Source: Arenibacter sp. 6A1 (GTDB taxonomy: Bacteria > Bacteroidota > Bacteroidia > Flavobacteriales > Flavobacteriaceae). Taken from it: a stretch of 64,000 bases of DNA. The notes under the pieces were generated by a model, which worked only from the letters and a program-made list of their open reading frames with translations, ran no database searches and was not told where the DNA came from. The translations under genes were made by a program, and so were the position numbers. Below are positions 18,416 to 26,103 of the stretch, in pieces. Position 1 is the first letter of the stretch, and each line of letters starts with the position of its first letter. The stretch is from assembly GCF_012272855.1 (NCBI RefSeq), contig NZ_JAAXCQ010000006.1, positions 186,001 through 250,000 of the forward strand, given 5' to 3'.

Positions 18416-19608
18416 TGATTATCAATAATAAGTATCACCTAAGTTACTGCACTAATATACATCCAGGGGAAAACTGGCAGCAAACCTGGGAGAGTTTAAA
18501 GAAATATCTCCCTAGAATAAAAGCAGAAGTTGCAGCAGGAGTGCCCTTCGGTGTCGGTTTGCGATTGTCTAATATAGCTAGTGAAGAATTGCAAGAGGGA
18601 GATCGCTTGCAAAAACTGAACGATTGGTTAGAAGAGAATCAAATGTACGTTTTCACCATGAACGGGTTTCCTTATGGCAATTTTCATAACGAACGGGTGA
18701 AAGATCAAGTACATGCGCCGGATTGGACCACTACAGATAGATTGACTTATACCAAAAGGCTCTTTGATCAGTTGGCATTTTTAGTGCCAAGAGGAATTTC
18801 AGGAGGAATTTCGACTTCTCCTATAAGTTATAAGCATTGGCATAAGACGGAATCGGCTTTGGAAGAGGCATTCTTAACCGGGGCCAAAAATATGGCTCAG
18901 GTAGCTCTGCATTTATATGAGATAGAAAAAAATACCGGTAAACACCTGCATTTAGATATAGAACCAGAGCCAGATGGTATGCTCGAAAATAGCGATGAGG
19001 TATTGCATTTTTTTGAGACTTATTTACTTCCTCAAGGCAGTACACTGCTGATGGAAGTTCTGGGAGTGGATGCAGCAACGGCTAGGGAACTAATATTAAA
19101 ATATATCACCGTTTGTTACGATGTATGCCATTTTTCTTTGGCATATGAAGAACCGGAATATACCCTTACAAAGTTTAGGGATGCTGGAATTAAGGTTGGG
19201 AAGATTCAAGTTAGCTCAGCCTTAAAAATAGTATTCGACGAAGGCGATACGGAGAAGGTATGGGACTCTTTGGCGCAGTTTAATGAAGGGGTATACTTGC
19301 ATCAGGTGACCCAAAAAGTTGACGGTAGGGTGATTACGTATAACGACTTACCTAAAGTGTTAGCAGAAAAGCCTGATGCAGACGAGCTAAGAGCCCACTT
19401 TCATGTCCCTATATTTTTAGAGAAATACGATGCTTTATTATCTACCCAAGACCAAATTATCAAGGTGGTGGAGTATCTTAAAAACAATCAGGTTTCCGAG
19501 CATATAGAAATAGAAACGTATACCTGGGATGTATTGCCAGCTGGTTTGAAAACGAATCTGACCGATTGTATCGTTAGAGAAATACAATGGTTAAAGAATA
19601 AGCTTTAA
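18415..19608 (+). CDS. eboE: EboE, TIM-barrel metabolite traffic protein
   Basis: A 397-residue xylose-isomerase-like TIM-barrel protein. The N-terminus HLSYCTNIHPGENWQQTW is characteristic of EboE. Likely barrel-end metal or substrate residues are in LHLDIEPEPDG, VCYDVCHFSLAYE and FLEKYDALLSTQDQ. The ATG overlaps the eboD stop as TAATG. Function is unknown beyond membership in the ebo cluster; isomerisation or epimerisation of a sugar-derived intermediate would fit the fold. No signal peptide or membrane segment is seen. Confidence 0.87.
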   Translation: MIINNKYHLSYCTNIHPGENWQQTWESLKKYLPRIKAEVAAGVPFGVGLRLSNIASEELQEGDRLQKLNDWLEENQMYVFTMNGFPYGNFHNERVKDQVHAPDWTTTDRLTYTKRLFDQLAFLVPRGISGGISTSPISYKHWHKTESALEEAFLTGAKNMAQVALHLYEIEKNTGKHLHLDIEPEPDGMLENSDEVLHFFETYLLPQGSTLLMEVLGVDAATARELILKYITVCYDVCHFSLAYEEPEYTLTKFRDAGIKVGKIQVSSALKIVFDEGDTEKVWDSLAQFNEGVYLHQVTQKVDGRVITYNDLPKVLAEKPDADELRAHFHVPIFLEKYDALLSTQDQIIKVVEYLKNNQVSEHIEIETYTWDVLPAGLKTNLTDCIVREIQWLKNKL

Positions 19609-19611
19609 ATA

Positions 19612-20988
19612 ATGAAAAAGACTGTAGTAATTAATGTTGTTGGCTTAACGCGTAGTTTAATAGGGGAACACACTCCGTTTATTAAATCGTTTTTGGAAAA
19701 AGGAAAGTTGGCAACCATAAGGCCACAGTTACCTGCGGTTACCTGTGCGGCCCAGGCCACTTATTTAACGGGTAAAACCCCTTCCGAACATGGAATCGTA
19801 GCCAATGGCTGGTATTTTAAGGAAGAGCACGAGGTGAAGTTCTGGAGACAGTCCAATACCTTGGTGCAGCAAGAAAAAATATGGGACAAGCTAAAAAGAC
19901 AGGATGAAAACTTTAGCTGTGCCAATATGTTTTGGTGGTATAATATGTATTCCAATGCCGATTATAGCGTAACACCTAGACCCAACTATTTAGCCGATGG
20001 AAGAAAAATACCGGATATTTATTCTTATCCAGCTGAACTGCGCGATCATTTACAGGGCGAACTGGGGACTTTTCCGCTGTTTCATTTTTGGGGACCAAAG
20101 ACCACTATTAAATCGAGTCAATGGATTGCCGATGCCGCGATGAAAACCGAGGCCATGCACGACCCGACCTTAACTTTAATATATCTCCCTCACCTAGATT
20201 ATAACCTTCAGAGGTATGGTAACGATTTTAACGTTATATCCAAGGATCTAAATGAAATAGATGGGGTGGTAAAACAATTGGTAGACTTCTATGAAAGGAA
20301 GGATGCGCATATAATCCTGCTTTCCGAATATGGAATTACCAATGTTAATAATCCTATACATATTAATAGGGAGCTAAGAAAAGCTGGCTATTTAAAAGTA
20401 AGGGTAGAACGGGGATTAGAATTGTTGGATGCAGGACAAAGCGAGGCCTTCGCCGTTTCTGATCATCAGTTGGCTCATGTGTATATTGACAATGTTGCGG
20501 AAAAGGAAAAGATAAAATCTATGCTCCAAAATGTGAAGGGAATAGAAAAAGTTCTTTCTGGCGATGACATTGTTGCGATGGGCCTAAATCATGAACGGAG
20601 TGGGGATTTGGTAGTGGTTGCCGATAAGAACTCTTGGTTTACCTATTATTTTTGGCTTGATGATGCCAAGGCTCCCGATTATGCGAGGATGGTAGATATT
20701 CATAAAAAACCTGGTTATGATCCTGTAGAAATGATGACCGACCCCAAGGATAAATTTTTGATGCCTAAAGTATTATGGAAATTAGCAAAGAAAAAGATGG
20801 GCTTTAGAACTGTTTTGGACATTATTCCTTTGGATGCAAATTTAATAAAAGGGTCTCATGGCCGTATTCCGGAAGATGCTAACGATCACCCAGTATTCAT
20901 AACAAATAATGTCAGTTTAAATCCTAAAGATACTTTGCTAGCGACCGAAGTATGTGGGCTTATAGAAAGTCATGTTCTAAAATCTTAA
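19612..20988 (+). CDS. eboF: EboF, alkaline-phosphatase-superfamily protein
   Basis: A 458-residue nucleotide pyrophosphatase/phosphodiesterase-like protein. The N-terminal core is recognisable: LPAVTCAAQATYLTGKTPSE followed by HGIVANGW, with the threonine nucleophile position kept. Several canonical metal-ligand motifs differ: the first strand reads VVINVVGLT where the usual aspartate would precede Gly, the usual D-x-x-GH region reads HLDYNLQRYG, and the usual SDHG reads SEYG. AFAVSDHQLAHVYI lies further on. So it may use a changed metal site or not be a classic phosphodiesterase. No signal peptide is seen, implying a cytoplasmic location. Spacing from eboE is three bases. Confidence 0.85.
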   Translation: MKKTVVINVVGLTRSLIGEHTPFIKSFLEKGKLATIRPQLPAVTCAAQATYLTGKTPSEHGIVANGWYFKEEHEVKFWRQSNTLVQQEKIWDKLKRQDENFSCANMFWWYNMYSNADYSVTPRPNYLADGRKIPDIYSYPAELRDHLQGELGTFPLFHFWGPKTTIKSSQWIADAAMKTEAMHDPTLTLIYLPHLDYNLQRYGNDFNVISKDLNEIDGVVKQLVDFYERKDAHIILLSEYGITNVNNPIHINRELRKAGYLKVRVERGLELLDAGQSEAFAVSDHQLAHVYIDNVAEKEKIKSMLQNVKGIEKVLSGDDIVAMGLNHERSGDLVVVADKNSWFTYYFWLDDAKAPDYARMVDIHKKPGYDPVEMMTDPKDKFLMPKVLWKLAKKKMGFRTVLDIIPLDANLIKGSHGRIPEDANDHPVFITNNVSLNPKDTLLATEVCGLIESHVLKS

Positions 20989-20991
20989 TTC

Positions 20992-21351
20992 ATGAAATTG
21001 TTCTCCAACCTTGTTGCGGCAATTTTTACTGTGTTGTTTATATGGGCGGCATCCATGCAGTACAATGATCCGGATGCAGCCCTGTGGTATGTTTTATACG
21101 GTATTGCTGCTTTAGCTTCAGTCTTGTTTTTATTTCAAAAACTACCAAAGCTAATAGGGCTCTTCCTAGGAGTTTTTTATGGGATAGGAGGAATTTTATT
21201 TTGGCCAGAGCAGTACCAGGGTGTTGCTATTTCCGGAGGGGATATCGATAATATAGAGCACGCCAGGGAATCTTTGGGGCTTTTCGTAAATGCTATCGTA
21301 ATGTTGTTTTATACTTGGCGGATCTCTATGCGAAAAAAGGAATCCCTTTAA
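20992..21351 (+). CDS. TMEM220-like small membrane protein
   Basis: A 119-residue protein with about four membrane helices, beginning MKLFSNLVAAIFTVLFIWAA. The family motif QYNDPDAALWYVLYGIAAL is clear, matching the transmembrane 220 family. It starts three bases after eboF and ends the operon, so it may be the membrane partner of the ebo products. Its function is unknown. The convergent dnaX begins 15 bases past its stop. Confidence 0.75.
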   Translation: MKLFSNLVAAIFTVLFIWAASMQYNDPDAALWYVLYGIAALASVLFLFQKLPKLIGLFLGVFYGIGGILFWPEQYQGVAISGGDIDNIEHARESLGLFVNAIVMLFYTWRISMRKKESL

Positions 21352-21365
21352 GCACCCATACCCTT

Positions 21366-22085
21366 TTACATATCCAAATCGAATTCTTGTCGTAGAAAAT
21401 CGATCACAGGATTCTTTTCCCTTAGTTTTTGGTACTTTTCCTCGGGTGTAAAAGCAAACTTTTTGGCAGTAGCTTCGTTGACGCTTATTTCTAAACTAAT
21501 AAAATGGTTGTTCAGTTTTAGTTTTAAGAACTCCATTAAATCGTACTTATCCCTTTCTACCTCTTTTTTCATGGTATCGTTGGGCAATTCTATACAAAGT
21601 GTAAAATTATCCTTTAATTTTGGAAGATCGGCATTGAGGTTAGAAGCCAATATTTTACGTCCCCCCTTGTCTAAAACCTCTACAAATTCTGTCCACAATT
21701 CTTGCATGGCCTTTTCTGTAAAAGGGCTCTTTGGTAATTGGTTTTCATCGGCAACATCTTCTTTTTTACTAAGTTCATGTTCCTTTTTTGCCTTTAAGCT
21801 AGATAAGGAAAGACCAGAAACTCGCTTGGGCAATGATTTTAGGTTTATTTTGGTTGCTGCGGCTGCAGAGGCAGTCTCTAGTTTTTGGCTTCCAATGGGC
21901 GCATTGCTGCCGTTCTGCTGCCCTGCTACGGTTTGTGGACTTTTGGCAAGGGTAGGAGTTGCTGGAGAATCTGTGGTGACGGTAGGTTTTTCTAGAGTTT
22001 CTTGTGCTTCAACACCGGTCTTATAATAAGAAGCAGGGATTATAAAATTGAGATGGCTAAGGCTATTTCCTAGGGATTTAGACTT
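21366..22085 (-). CDS. dnaX: DnaX C-terminal part (tau-specific), in the shifted frame
   Basis: This frame continues dnaX after the A10 run at 22084-22093. It encodes about 239 residues: a low-complexity Thr/Pro/Ala/Gln linker, then a conserved end (SGLSLSSLKAKKEHELSK, AMQELWTEFVE, FTPEEKYQKLREKNPVIDF). This is the kind of C-terminal region that in tau contacts polymerase and helicase. No credible start lies at its beginning, so it is reached only by a -1 ribosomal slip or by an extra A in the message. A shift at the third AAA codon would give a tau of about 596 residues. Confidence 0.85.
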   Translation of the reverse strand, partial: KSKSLGNSLSHLNFIIPASYYKTGVEAQETLEKPTVTTDSPATPTLAKSPQTVAGQQNGSNAPIGSQKLETASAAAATKINLKSLPKRVSGLSLSSLKAKKEHELSKKEDVADENQLPKSPFTEKAMQELWTEFVEVLDKGGRKILASNLNADLPKLKDNFTLCIELPNDTMKKEVERDKYDLMEFLKLKLNNHFISLEISVNEATAKKFAFTPEEKYQKLREKNPVIDFLRQEFDLDM

Positions 22086-23155
22086 TTTTTTTTATCTCCA
22101 TCGAAACCGATGGATGCCAATTTCATTAAGGTAAGCTCTACTAAAAGACGTTGGTTTTTGCTAGACTTATAGTGAATGTCACAATCATTGGCGATTTCAA
22201 TGCCATCAAGTAAAAAGGGCCCTGAAGTTTTTTTGGACTGCTCTAAGTAATTCCTTTTGGCGTCATCACCAACCTCTAAGAGAGCTATTGTTTGTTGGTG
22301 CTGGCATACCATAAGATCTCTAAAATGCGAAGCCAAACCACTCATAAAATGATGCCCGTCGAACCCTTTGGCAAGAGTGTCGTTAAAGAGCACTAAAAGT
22401 CCAGGGATATCATGATCTAATATTAGGTCGGTAGCTTTAAAATAGGTGTCGTAGTCCAAGACGTTTAAGTTCTCGGTCACGGCTTTTCGAGTCAGTGATT
22501 TTCCTGAAAAACTCACCACACGGTCAAAAATAGAGAGGGCATCGCGCATCGCGCCATCGGCCTTTTGGGCAATGATGTGCAAGGCGTCGCCATCTGCTTC
22601 TATACCTTGATTTTCTGCAATATATTTTAAATACTCTACGGCATCACTAACAGTAATACGCTTAAAGTCGAATATTTGACAACGCGACAAAATAGTCGGG
22701 ATGATTTTGTGTTTTTCGGTAGTCGCCAGAATAAAGATAGCATGTGCTGGTGGCTCTTCCAAGGTCTTTAAAAAAGCGTTGAAGGCCGCTTGGGAAAGCA
22801 TATGCACCTCATCGATAATATATACCTTGTATTTTCCTACCTGAGGGGGTATACGTACCTGGTTCGTTAGATCCCTTATGTCGTCTACCGAGTTATTGGA
22901 TGCGGCATCCAATTCAAAGATATTAAAGGCAAAATCTTCATCTCCATAATCTCCGGTAGCCTGGTTGATTTGCTTGGCCAAAATACGGGCACAGGTAGTT
23001 TTTCCTACGCCACGTGGTCCGGTGAATAAAAGTGCCTGCGCCAAATGGTTGTTTTCTATGGCATTTACTAGGGTATTGGTAATAGCCTGCTGGCCCACAA
23101 CATCTTTAAATGTTTGGGGTCTATATTTTCGTGCAGATACTATAAAAGGCTCCAA
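22070..23155 (-). CDS. dnaX: DNA polymerase III clamp-loader ATPase, gamma form
   Basis: A 361-residue zero-frame product holding the AAA+ clamp-loader domains I-III. It begins with TTG at 23155 giving (M)EPFIVSARKYRPQTF; an in-frame stop lies upstream and no ATG is available. Walker A is GPRGVGKTTCA near residues 45-55, Walker B is IIDEVHML, the sensor region is FILATTEKHKI and the arginine finger is in TILSRCQ. The four-cysteine zinc module of E. coli DnaX is absent, which is normal in Flavobacteriia. The frame ends eight codons after entering an A10 run (KKKSLNP then stop), just where gamma would end. The rest of the gene lies in the -1 frame. Confidence 0.92.
   Translation of the reverse strand: MEPFIVSARKYRPQTFKDVVGQQAITNTLVNAIENNHLAQALLFTGPRGVGKTTCARILAKQINQATGDYGDEDFAFNIFELDAASNNSVDDIRDLTNQVRIPPQVGKYKVYIIDEVHMLSQAAFNAFLKTLEEPPAHAIFILATTEKHKIIPTILSRCQIFDFKRITVSDAVEYLKYIAENQGIEADGDALHIIAQKADGAMRDALSIFDRVVSFSGKSLTRKAVTENLNVLDYDTYFKATDLILDHDIPGLLVLFNDTLAKGFDGHHFMSGLASHFRDLMVCQHQQTIALLEVGDDAKRNYLEQSKKTSGPFLLDGIEIANDCDIHYKSSKNQRLLVELTLMKLASIGFDGDKKKSLNP
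22084..22093 (-). promoter_or_regulatory. A10 slippery run in dnaX (candidate recoding site)
   Basis: On the minus strand GAT is followed by ten A and then GTC. In the zero frame this reads AAA AAA AAA AGT and soon a stop; a -1 slip or an added A gives AAA AAG TCT and opens about 239 further codons. A 6-bp hairpin (CCATCG/CGATGG, 22098-22113) sits four bases 5' of the run. Known precedents are E. coli dnaX (-1 ribosomal frameshift) and Thermus dnaX (transcriptional slippage). Confidence 0.65.
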
Positions 23156-23205
23156 TAGATTGACTTTAATATTGGTGTAAAAATAGGGACCAATAGATTA
23201 TTCTA

Positions 23206-23213
23206 CAAATATA
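23206..23213 (-). promoter_or_regulatory. Candidate dnaX promoter -7 box
   Basis: TATATTTG on the minus strand is a perfect match to the Bacteroidota TAnnTTTG -7 element. It lies about 50 bases before the dnaX TTG start. No good -33 element is apparent. Confidence 0.45.
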
Positions 23214-23278
23214 AAAATAGCTTGGCATTCCATGGCTTAATTAATGCTCTTTAGTAGTTTATTTATCAACAATTGAAT

Positions 23279-23286
23279 TACCTTTG
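23279..23286 (+). promoter_or_regulatory. rnpB promoter -7 box
   Basis: TACCTTTG matches TAnnTTTG perfectly and sits five bases before the first paired base of the RNase P RNA. It is divergent from the dnaX promoter. Confidence 0.6.
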
Positions 23287-23290
23287 CAGC

Positions 23291-23626
23291 AGCAGGTCGC
23301 CTTATCGCTGAAAAGCAAACTTGTTTTGTGAATCAGAGGAAAGTCCGGACACCATAGTGCAGTATAGCGGGTAACGCCCGTCCATCGAGAGATGAGGACA
23401 AGTGCAACAGAAAGCAGGTACAGGTAATGCTGTAGTGAAACCAGGTAAACTCTATACGGTGCAACGCCATGTAAATCAGTGTTTGAGGGTGCACGCCCGA
23501 GCTGAAGGGTAGGCGGTTAAAGCTGTTGGGCAACCAATAGACGAGATAAATGATAAGGACATTCTTATTTTTTAGGAGCAATTCTAACATAGTAACGACT
23601 GAACAGAATCCGGCTTATGACCTGCT
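23291..23626 (+). ncRNA. rnpB: RNase P RNA, bacterial class A
   Basis: The catalytic RNA of RNase P, which matures tRNA 5' ends. Helix P1 is formed by AGCAGGTC at 23291-23298 and GACCTGCT at 23619-23626. Universally conserved core segments are present: GAGGAAAGTCCGGAC near 23336, ACAGAAAGCAGGTA near 23408, a GGTAAACTC block, GGGTAGGCGGTTAAA, and the final ACAGAATCCGGCTTATGA. The length of about 336 nt is usual for Bacteroidota. The P1 end runs into a T6 stretch, serving as terminator. Confidence 0.95.
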
Positions 23627-23640
23627 TTTTTATATGAATT

Positions 23641-24253
23641 GAAAAACTAATTTCGGTTAGATTTCTTTCCCTTAACAGAGACCGTAGTTACATTGGTTGG
23701 TCCGATTATCCCCAAAAAATATAAAATTGTATTACTTTTTGTTGAAAAGTTGTTTCTATAATTCCTCCTTTTGTAGATATTCCTTCAAGAATGAATTCTG
23801 AAATCATTTTCTATTTTTATTGTCCGAAATTCAAAATTTAAGGATAATAAAGACATATGGGTGCTTTGTTCGATTATGTGTCTGTGTTTGCGCTACTTTA
23901 TTAATGGTTTCCTTTGAAGGGGGAGTGTTTTAAAACTGTAATTAAAGCAGTGGTTTTAAAAATACTCTAGTCATGTCATTCATGGAGGAACTTAAATGAA
24001 ATGAGAATGATCGAAAACGGGGCGCCAATATGAATGAAAAAAAATGATGTAGATAGTACCGTTAAAAAAAATCTACAAATGAAATTGGTGACAACCTAAT
24101 GTATTATATTTAATAATTAGATATATTGTTGATAATTAATTGAGTAAGATGATCTGAACAGCGGAAAGGGTAGTTTATTGTTTGGGTCTTTGATTTAATA
24201 GCGTATATAAAACGGATTAAATAGTTAATTTTAGGAGTAATAAAATATAACCA
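23641..24253. other. Intergenic stretch, no gene seen
   Basis: About 610 A/T-rich bases between rnpB and the DUF2200 gene. I find no conserved protein frame, no tRNA, and no strong hairpin. A short minus-strand open frame at its right end has no recognisable features. Confidence 0.5.
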
Positions 24254-24619
24254 ATGAAAACAACACCTGAGCATAATGAGCGTATAGCAAAAATGACTTT
24301 TGCCTCTGTTTATCCTCACTATATTACAAAAGTTGAGAGTAAAGGCCGGACGAAAGAAGAATTGCACCAAGTAATTGAATGGCTGACAAGTTTTGATGAA
24401 AATAAATTAGAAGCACTGATCAAGGAGAAAGCAACGTTTGAAACCTTCTTTGAGAAGGCAAAACTACATCCTAATGCTCATCTTGTTAAAGGTGTAATCT
24501 GCGGTTACCGGATAGAAGAAATTGAAAATCCCTTAACGAAGCAAGTAAGATATTTAGATAAGTTAGTAGATGAATTGGCTAAAGGCCGAAAAATGGAAAA
24601 AATTTTACGTGAAGTCTAA
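24254..24619 (+). CDS. DUF2200 family protein
   Basis: A 121-residue, charged, cytoplasmic protein. The family pattern is clear from end to end: MKTTPEHNERIAKMTFASVY, ELHQVIEWLTSFDENKLEAL, NAHLVKGVICGYRIEEIENP, and QVRYLDKLVDELAKGRKMEK. The function is unknown. It is a single gene followed by a strong terminator shared with the convergent cold-shock gene. Confidence 0.88.
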   Translation: MKTTPEHNERIAKMTFASVYPHYITKVESKGRTKEELHQVIEWLTSFDENKLEALIKEKATFETFFEKAKLHPNAHLVKGVICGYRIEEIENPLTKQVRYLDKLVDELAKGRKMEKILREV

Positions 24620-24679
24620 TCTTAAAAGACAATACTGCCAATCTCTAAATCTACAGTTCGAATAACAATTATAGACAAA

Positions 24680-24709
24680 AAAAAGACCGTTTTTTCAAAC
24701 GGTCTTTTT
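24680..24709. terminator. Bidirectional terminator
   Basis: A perfect 13-bp stem (AAAAAGACCGTTT and its complement) closes a TTTC loop. It has A-rich and T-rich flanks, so it can end both the DUF2200 gene and the convergent cspA-like gene. Confidence 0.9.
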
Positions 24710-24755
24710 GGTCTTTAATAAGATGTTATCCATAAAGGATAAATATTATTGAGAA

Positions 24756-24950
24756 TTAATCTATAACTTGAACGTTAATAGCGTTTAATCCTTTTTTTCC
24801 TTGTTCAGTATCAAACTGTACTTTATCATCTTCTCTGATTTCGTCAGTTAATCCAGAGATATGAACAAAGATATCTTCGCCTGTATCTGCTGATTTAATG
24901 AATCCAAATCCTTTTGAGTCGTTGAAAAATTTTACTGTGCCTTCTTGCAT
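24756..24950 (-). CDS. CspA-family cold shock protein
   Basis: A 64-residue single OB-fold nucleic-acid chaperone. The RNP1 motif is KGFGFI at residues 13-18 and RNP2 is DIFVHISGL at residues 26-34; MQEGTVKFFN is the typical beginning. A long untranslated leader of about 220 bases is implied by a perfect -7 box at 25178-25185, as is common for cold-shock mRNAs whose leader folding regulates translation. Confidence 0.96.
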   Translation of the reverse strand: MQEGTVKFFNDSKGFGFIKSADTGEDIFVHISGLTDEIREDDKVQFDTEQGKKGLNAINVQVID

Positions 24951-25559
24951 CTTTACTTAATTTTAATCTATTAATTATTTTTTTACAAAAAAAGCTTCCT
25001 ATTTAAGATAAGCATATCTAATGAATTAATATTGAAATTGTAAAAACAATTCATATAATTTAAAAACGCTATTGTAAAAGTGATTGTAAAAATAAAATTG
25101 GAAAGAAGAGAAAACTCGTAAAACTAATTGTATTATATACTACCTTAAAACTCTATAGGAGTCTGTTTTTTGTGGTGCAAATATACTACTTAGTTTTAAC
25201 AGAACCTAATCATTTGGTCAAAAATGTTAGTTTTAATACTTCAAATAGTGGTGTTGTTTAAAACAGTAGGTTTACTTATTAAAAATAATAGCCAAGATTA
25301 TAATTGAATTATGGATTTTGTTCTATCAATAATTTCCAGCATAAAGGAATATTAAAATCAATCTGATCGAAAAAACTATGGGGAGTTGGAGTAGAAGCTT
25401 AAGGCCTTGGACTGGGGATAGTTACTTTATAGGTCCCATCGGATATTGTTTTCAGTTTTTATGTCTTGGCAAAAGTCCAAATTCTTGGAAGAGTACATAG
25501 TAGGGCATTAGAATGCAACCAAATGAAGAAAAATTCATCTAAAAGGAAAGCCACTTGTT
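24951..25559. other. cspA-like leader region and empty spacer
   Basis: Bases 24951 to about 25170 form the presumed long cspA-like leader on the minus strand, with a short hairpin near its start (GACTC/GAGTT). The rest, 25186-25559, is A/T-rich spacer in which I see no gene or strong signal. Confidence 0.5.
25178..25185 (-). promoter_or_regulatory. Candidate cspA-like promoter -7 box
   Basis: TATATTTG on the minus strand is a perfect TAnnTTTG element about 230 bases before the cold-shock start codon. Confidence 0.5.
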
Positions 25560-25985
25560 ATGAAAAGAATACTCTGCCTAATTCTAATTGGACTAACGAA
25601 TTTAAGCTGTTCAAACGATGACAATCAAGGAAAGCAAAATAATTGTGATTTTGAGGTGTTGGTAAGTGCTAAACAATATATGAATGCGCCTTCGGGCCAG
25701 TTAACAATTAATAGATTGGAAATAATCGACCATTGTTTAAAGATAAACTTTAGTTCGGGTGGATGTGGTGGAGCTACTTGGGAATTGAAATTAATTGACT
25801 CAGAAGAAATATTAGAATCCTTTCCTCCTCAAAGAAATTTACGGTTATCATTAAAAAACGAAGAATTATGCGAAGCGTATATCACAAAAGAATTGACTTT
25901 TGATATTTCAAATTTACAAGTTGATGGAAATCAAGTTCAATTGAGGATCACCAATTCTGATCAAAGTATTTTATATGAATATTAA
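25560..25985 (+). CDS. Lipoprotein of unknown function
   Basis: A 141-residue protein with a lipoprotein signal (MKRILCLILIGLTNLSC, cysteine at 17). The mature part is small and beta-rich, with further cysteines in NNCDFEV, DHCLKINFSSGGCGGATW and EELCEAY that could form disulfides. I recognise no family with confidence. It stands alone before the amidohydrolase gene. Confidence 0.7.
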   Translation: MKRILCLILIGLTNLSCSNDDNQGKQNNCDFEVLVSAKQYMNAPSGQLTINRLEIIDHCLKINFSSGGCGGATWELKLIDSEEILESFPPQRNLRLSLKNEELCEAYITKELTFDISNLQVDGNQVQLRITNSDQSILYEY

Positions 25986-26103
25986 ATAACGACACAACCA
26001 TAACCATGGGGCAGTCATTCTGGTCCTTTTAGCTCGCCGAATTCTTCTGAAGTTTATATTCATATAATTAAATTGTAAATTCCATTTCCTAAAACGAACA
26101 TAT

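Noticed and set aside
23333-23590. Minus-strand open frame of 85 codons
   Set aside because: It is antisense to the RNase P RNA gene and shows no protein-family features.
24110-24370. Minus-strand open frame of 86 codons
   Set aside because: It overlaps the convincing DUF2200 start on the other strand and has no family pattern.
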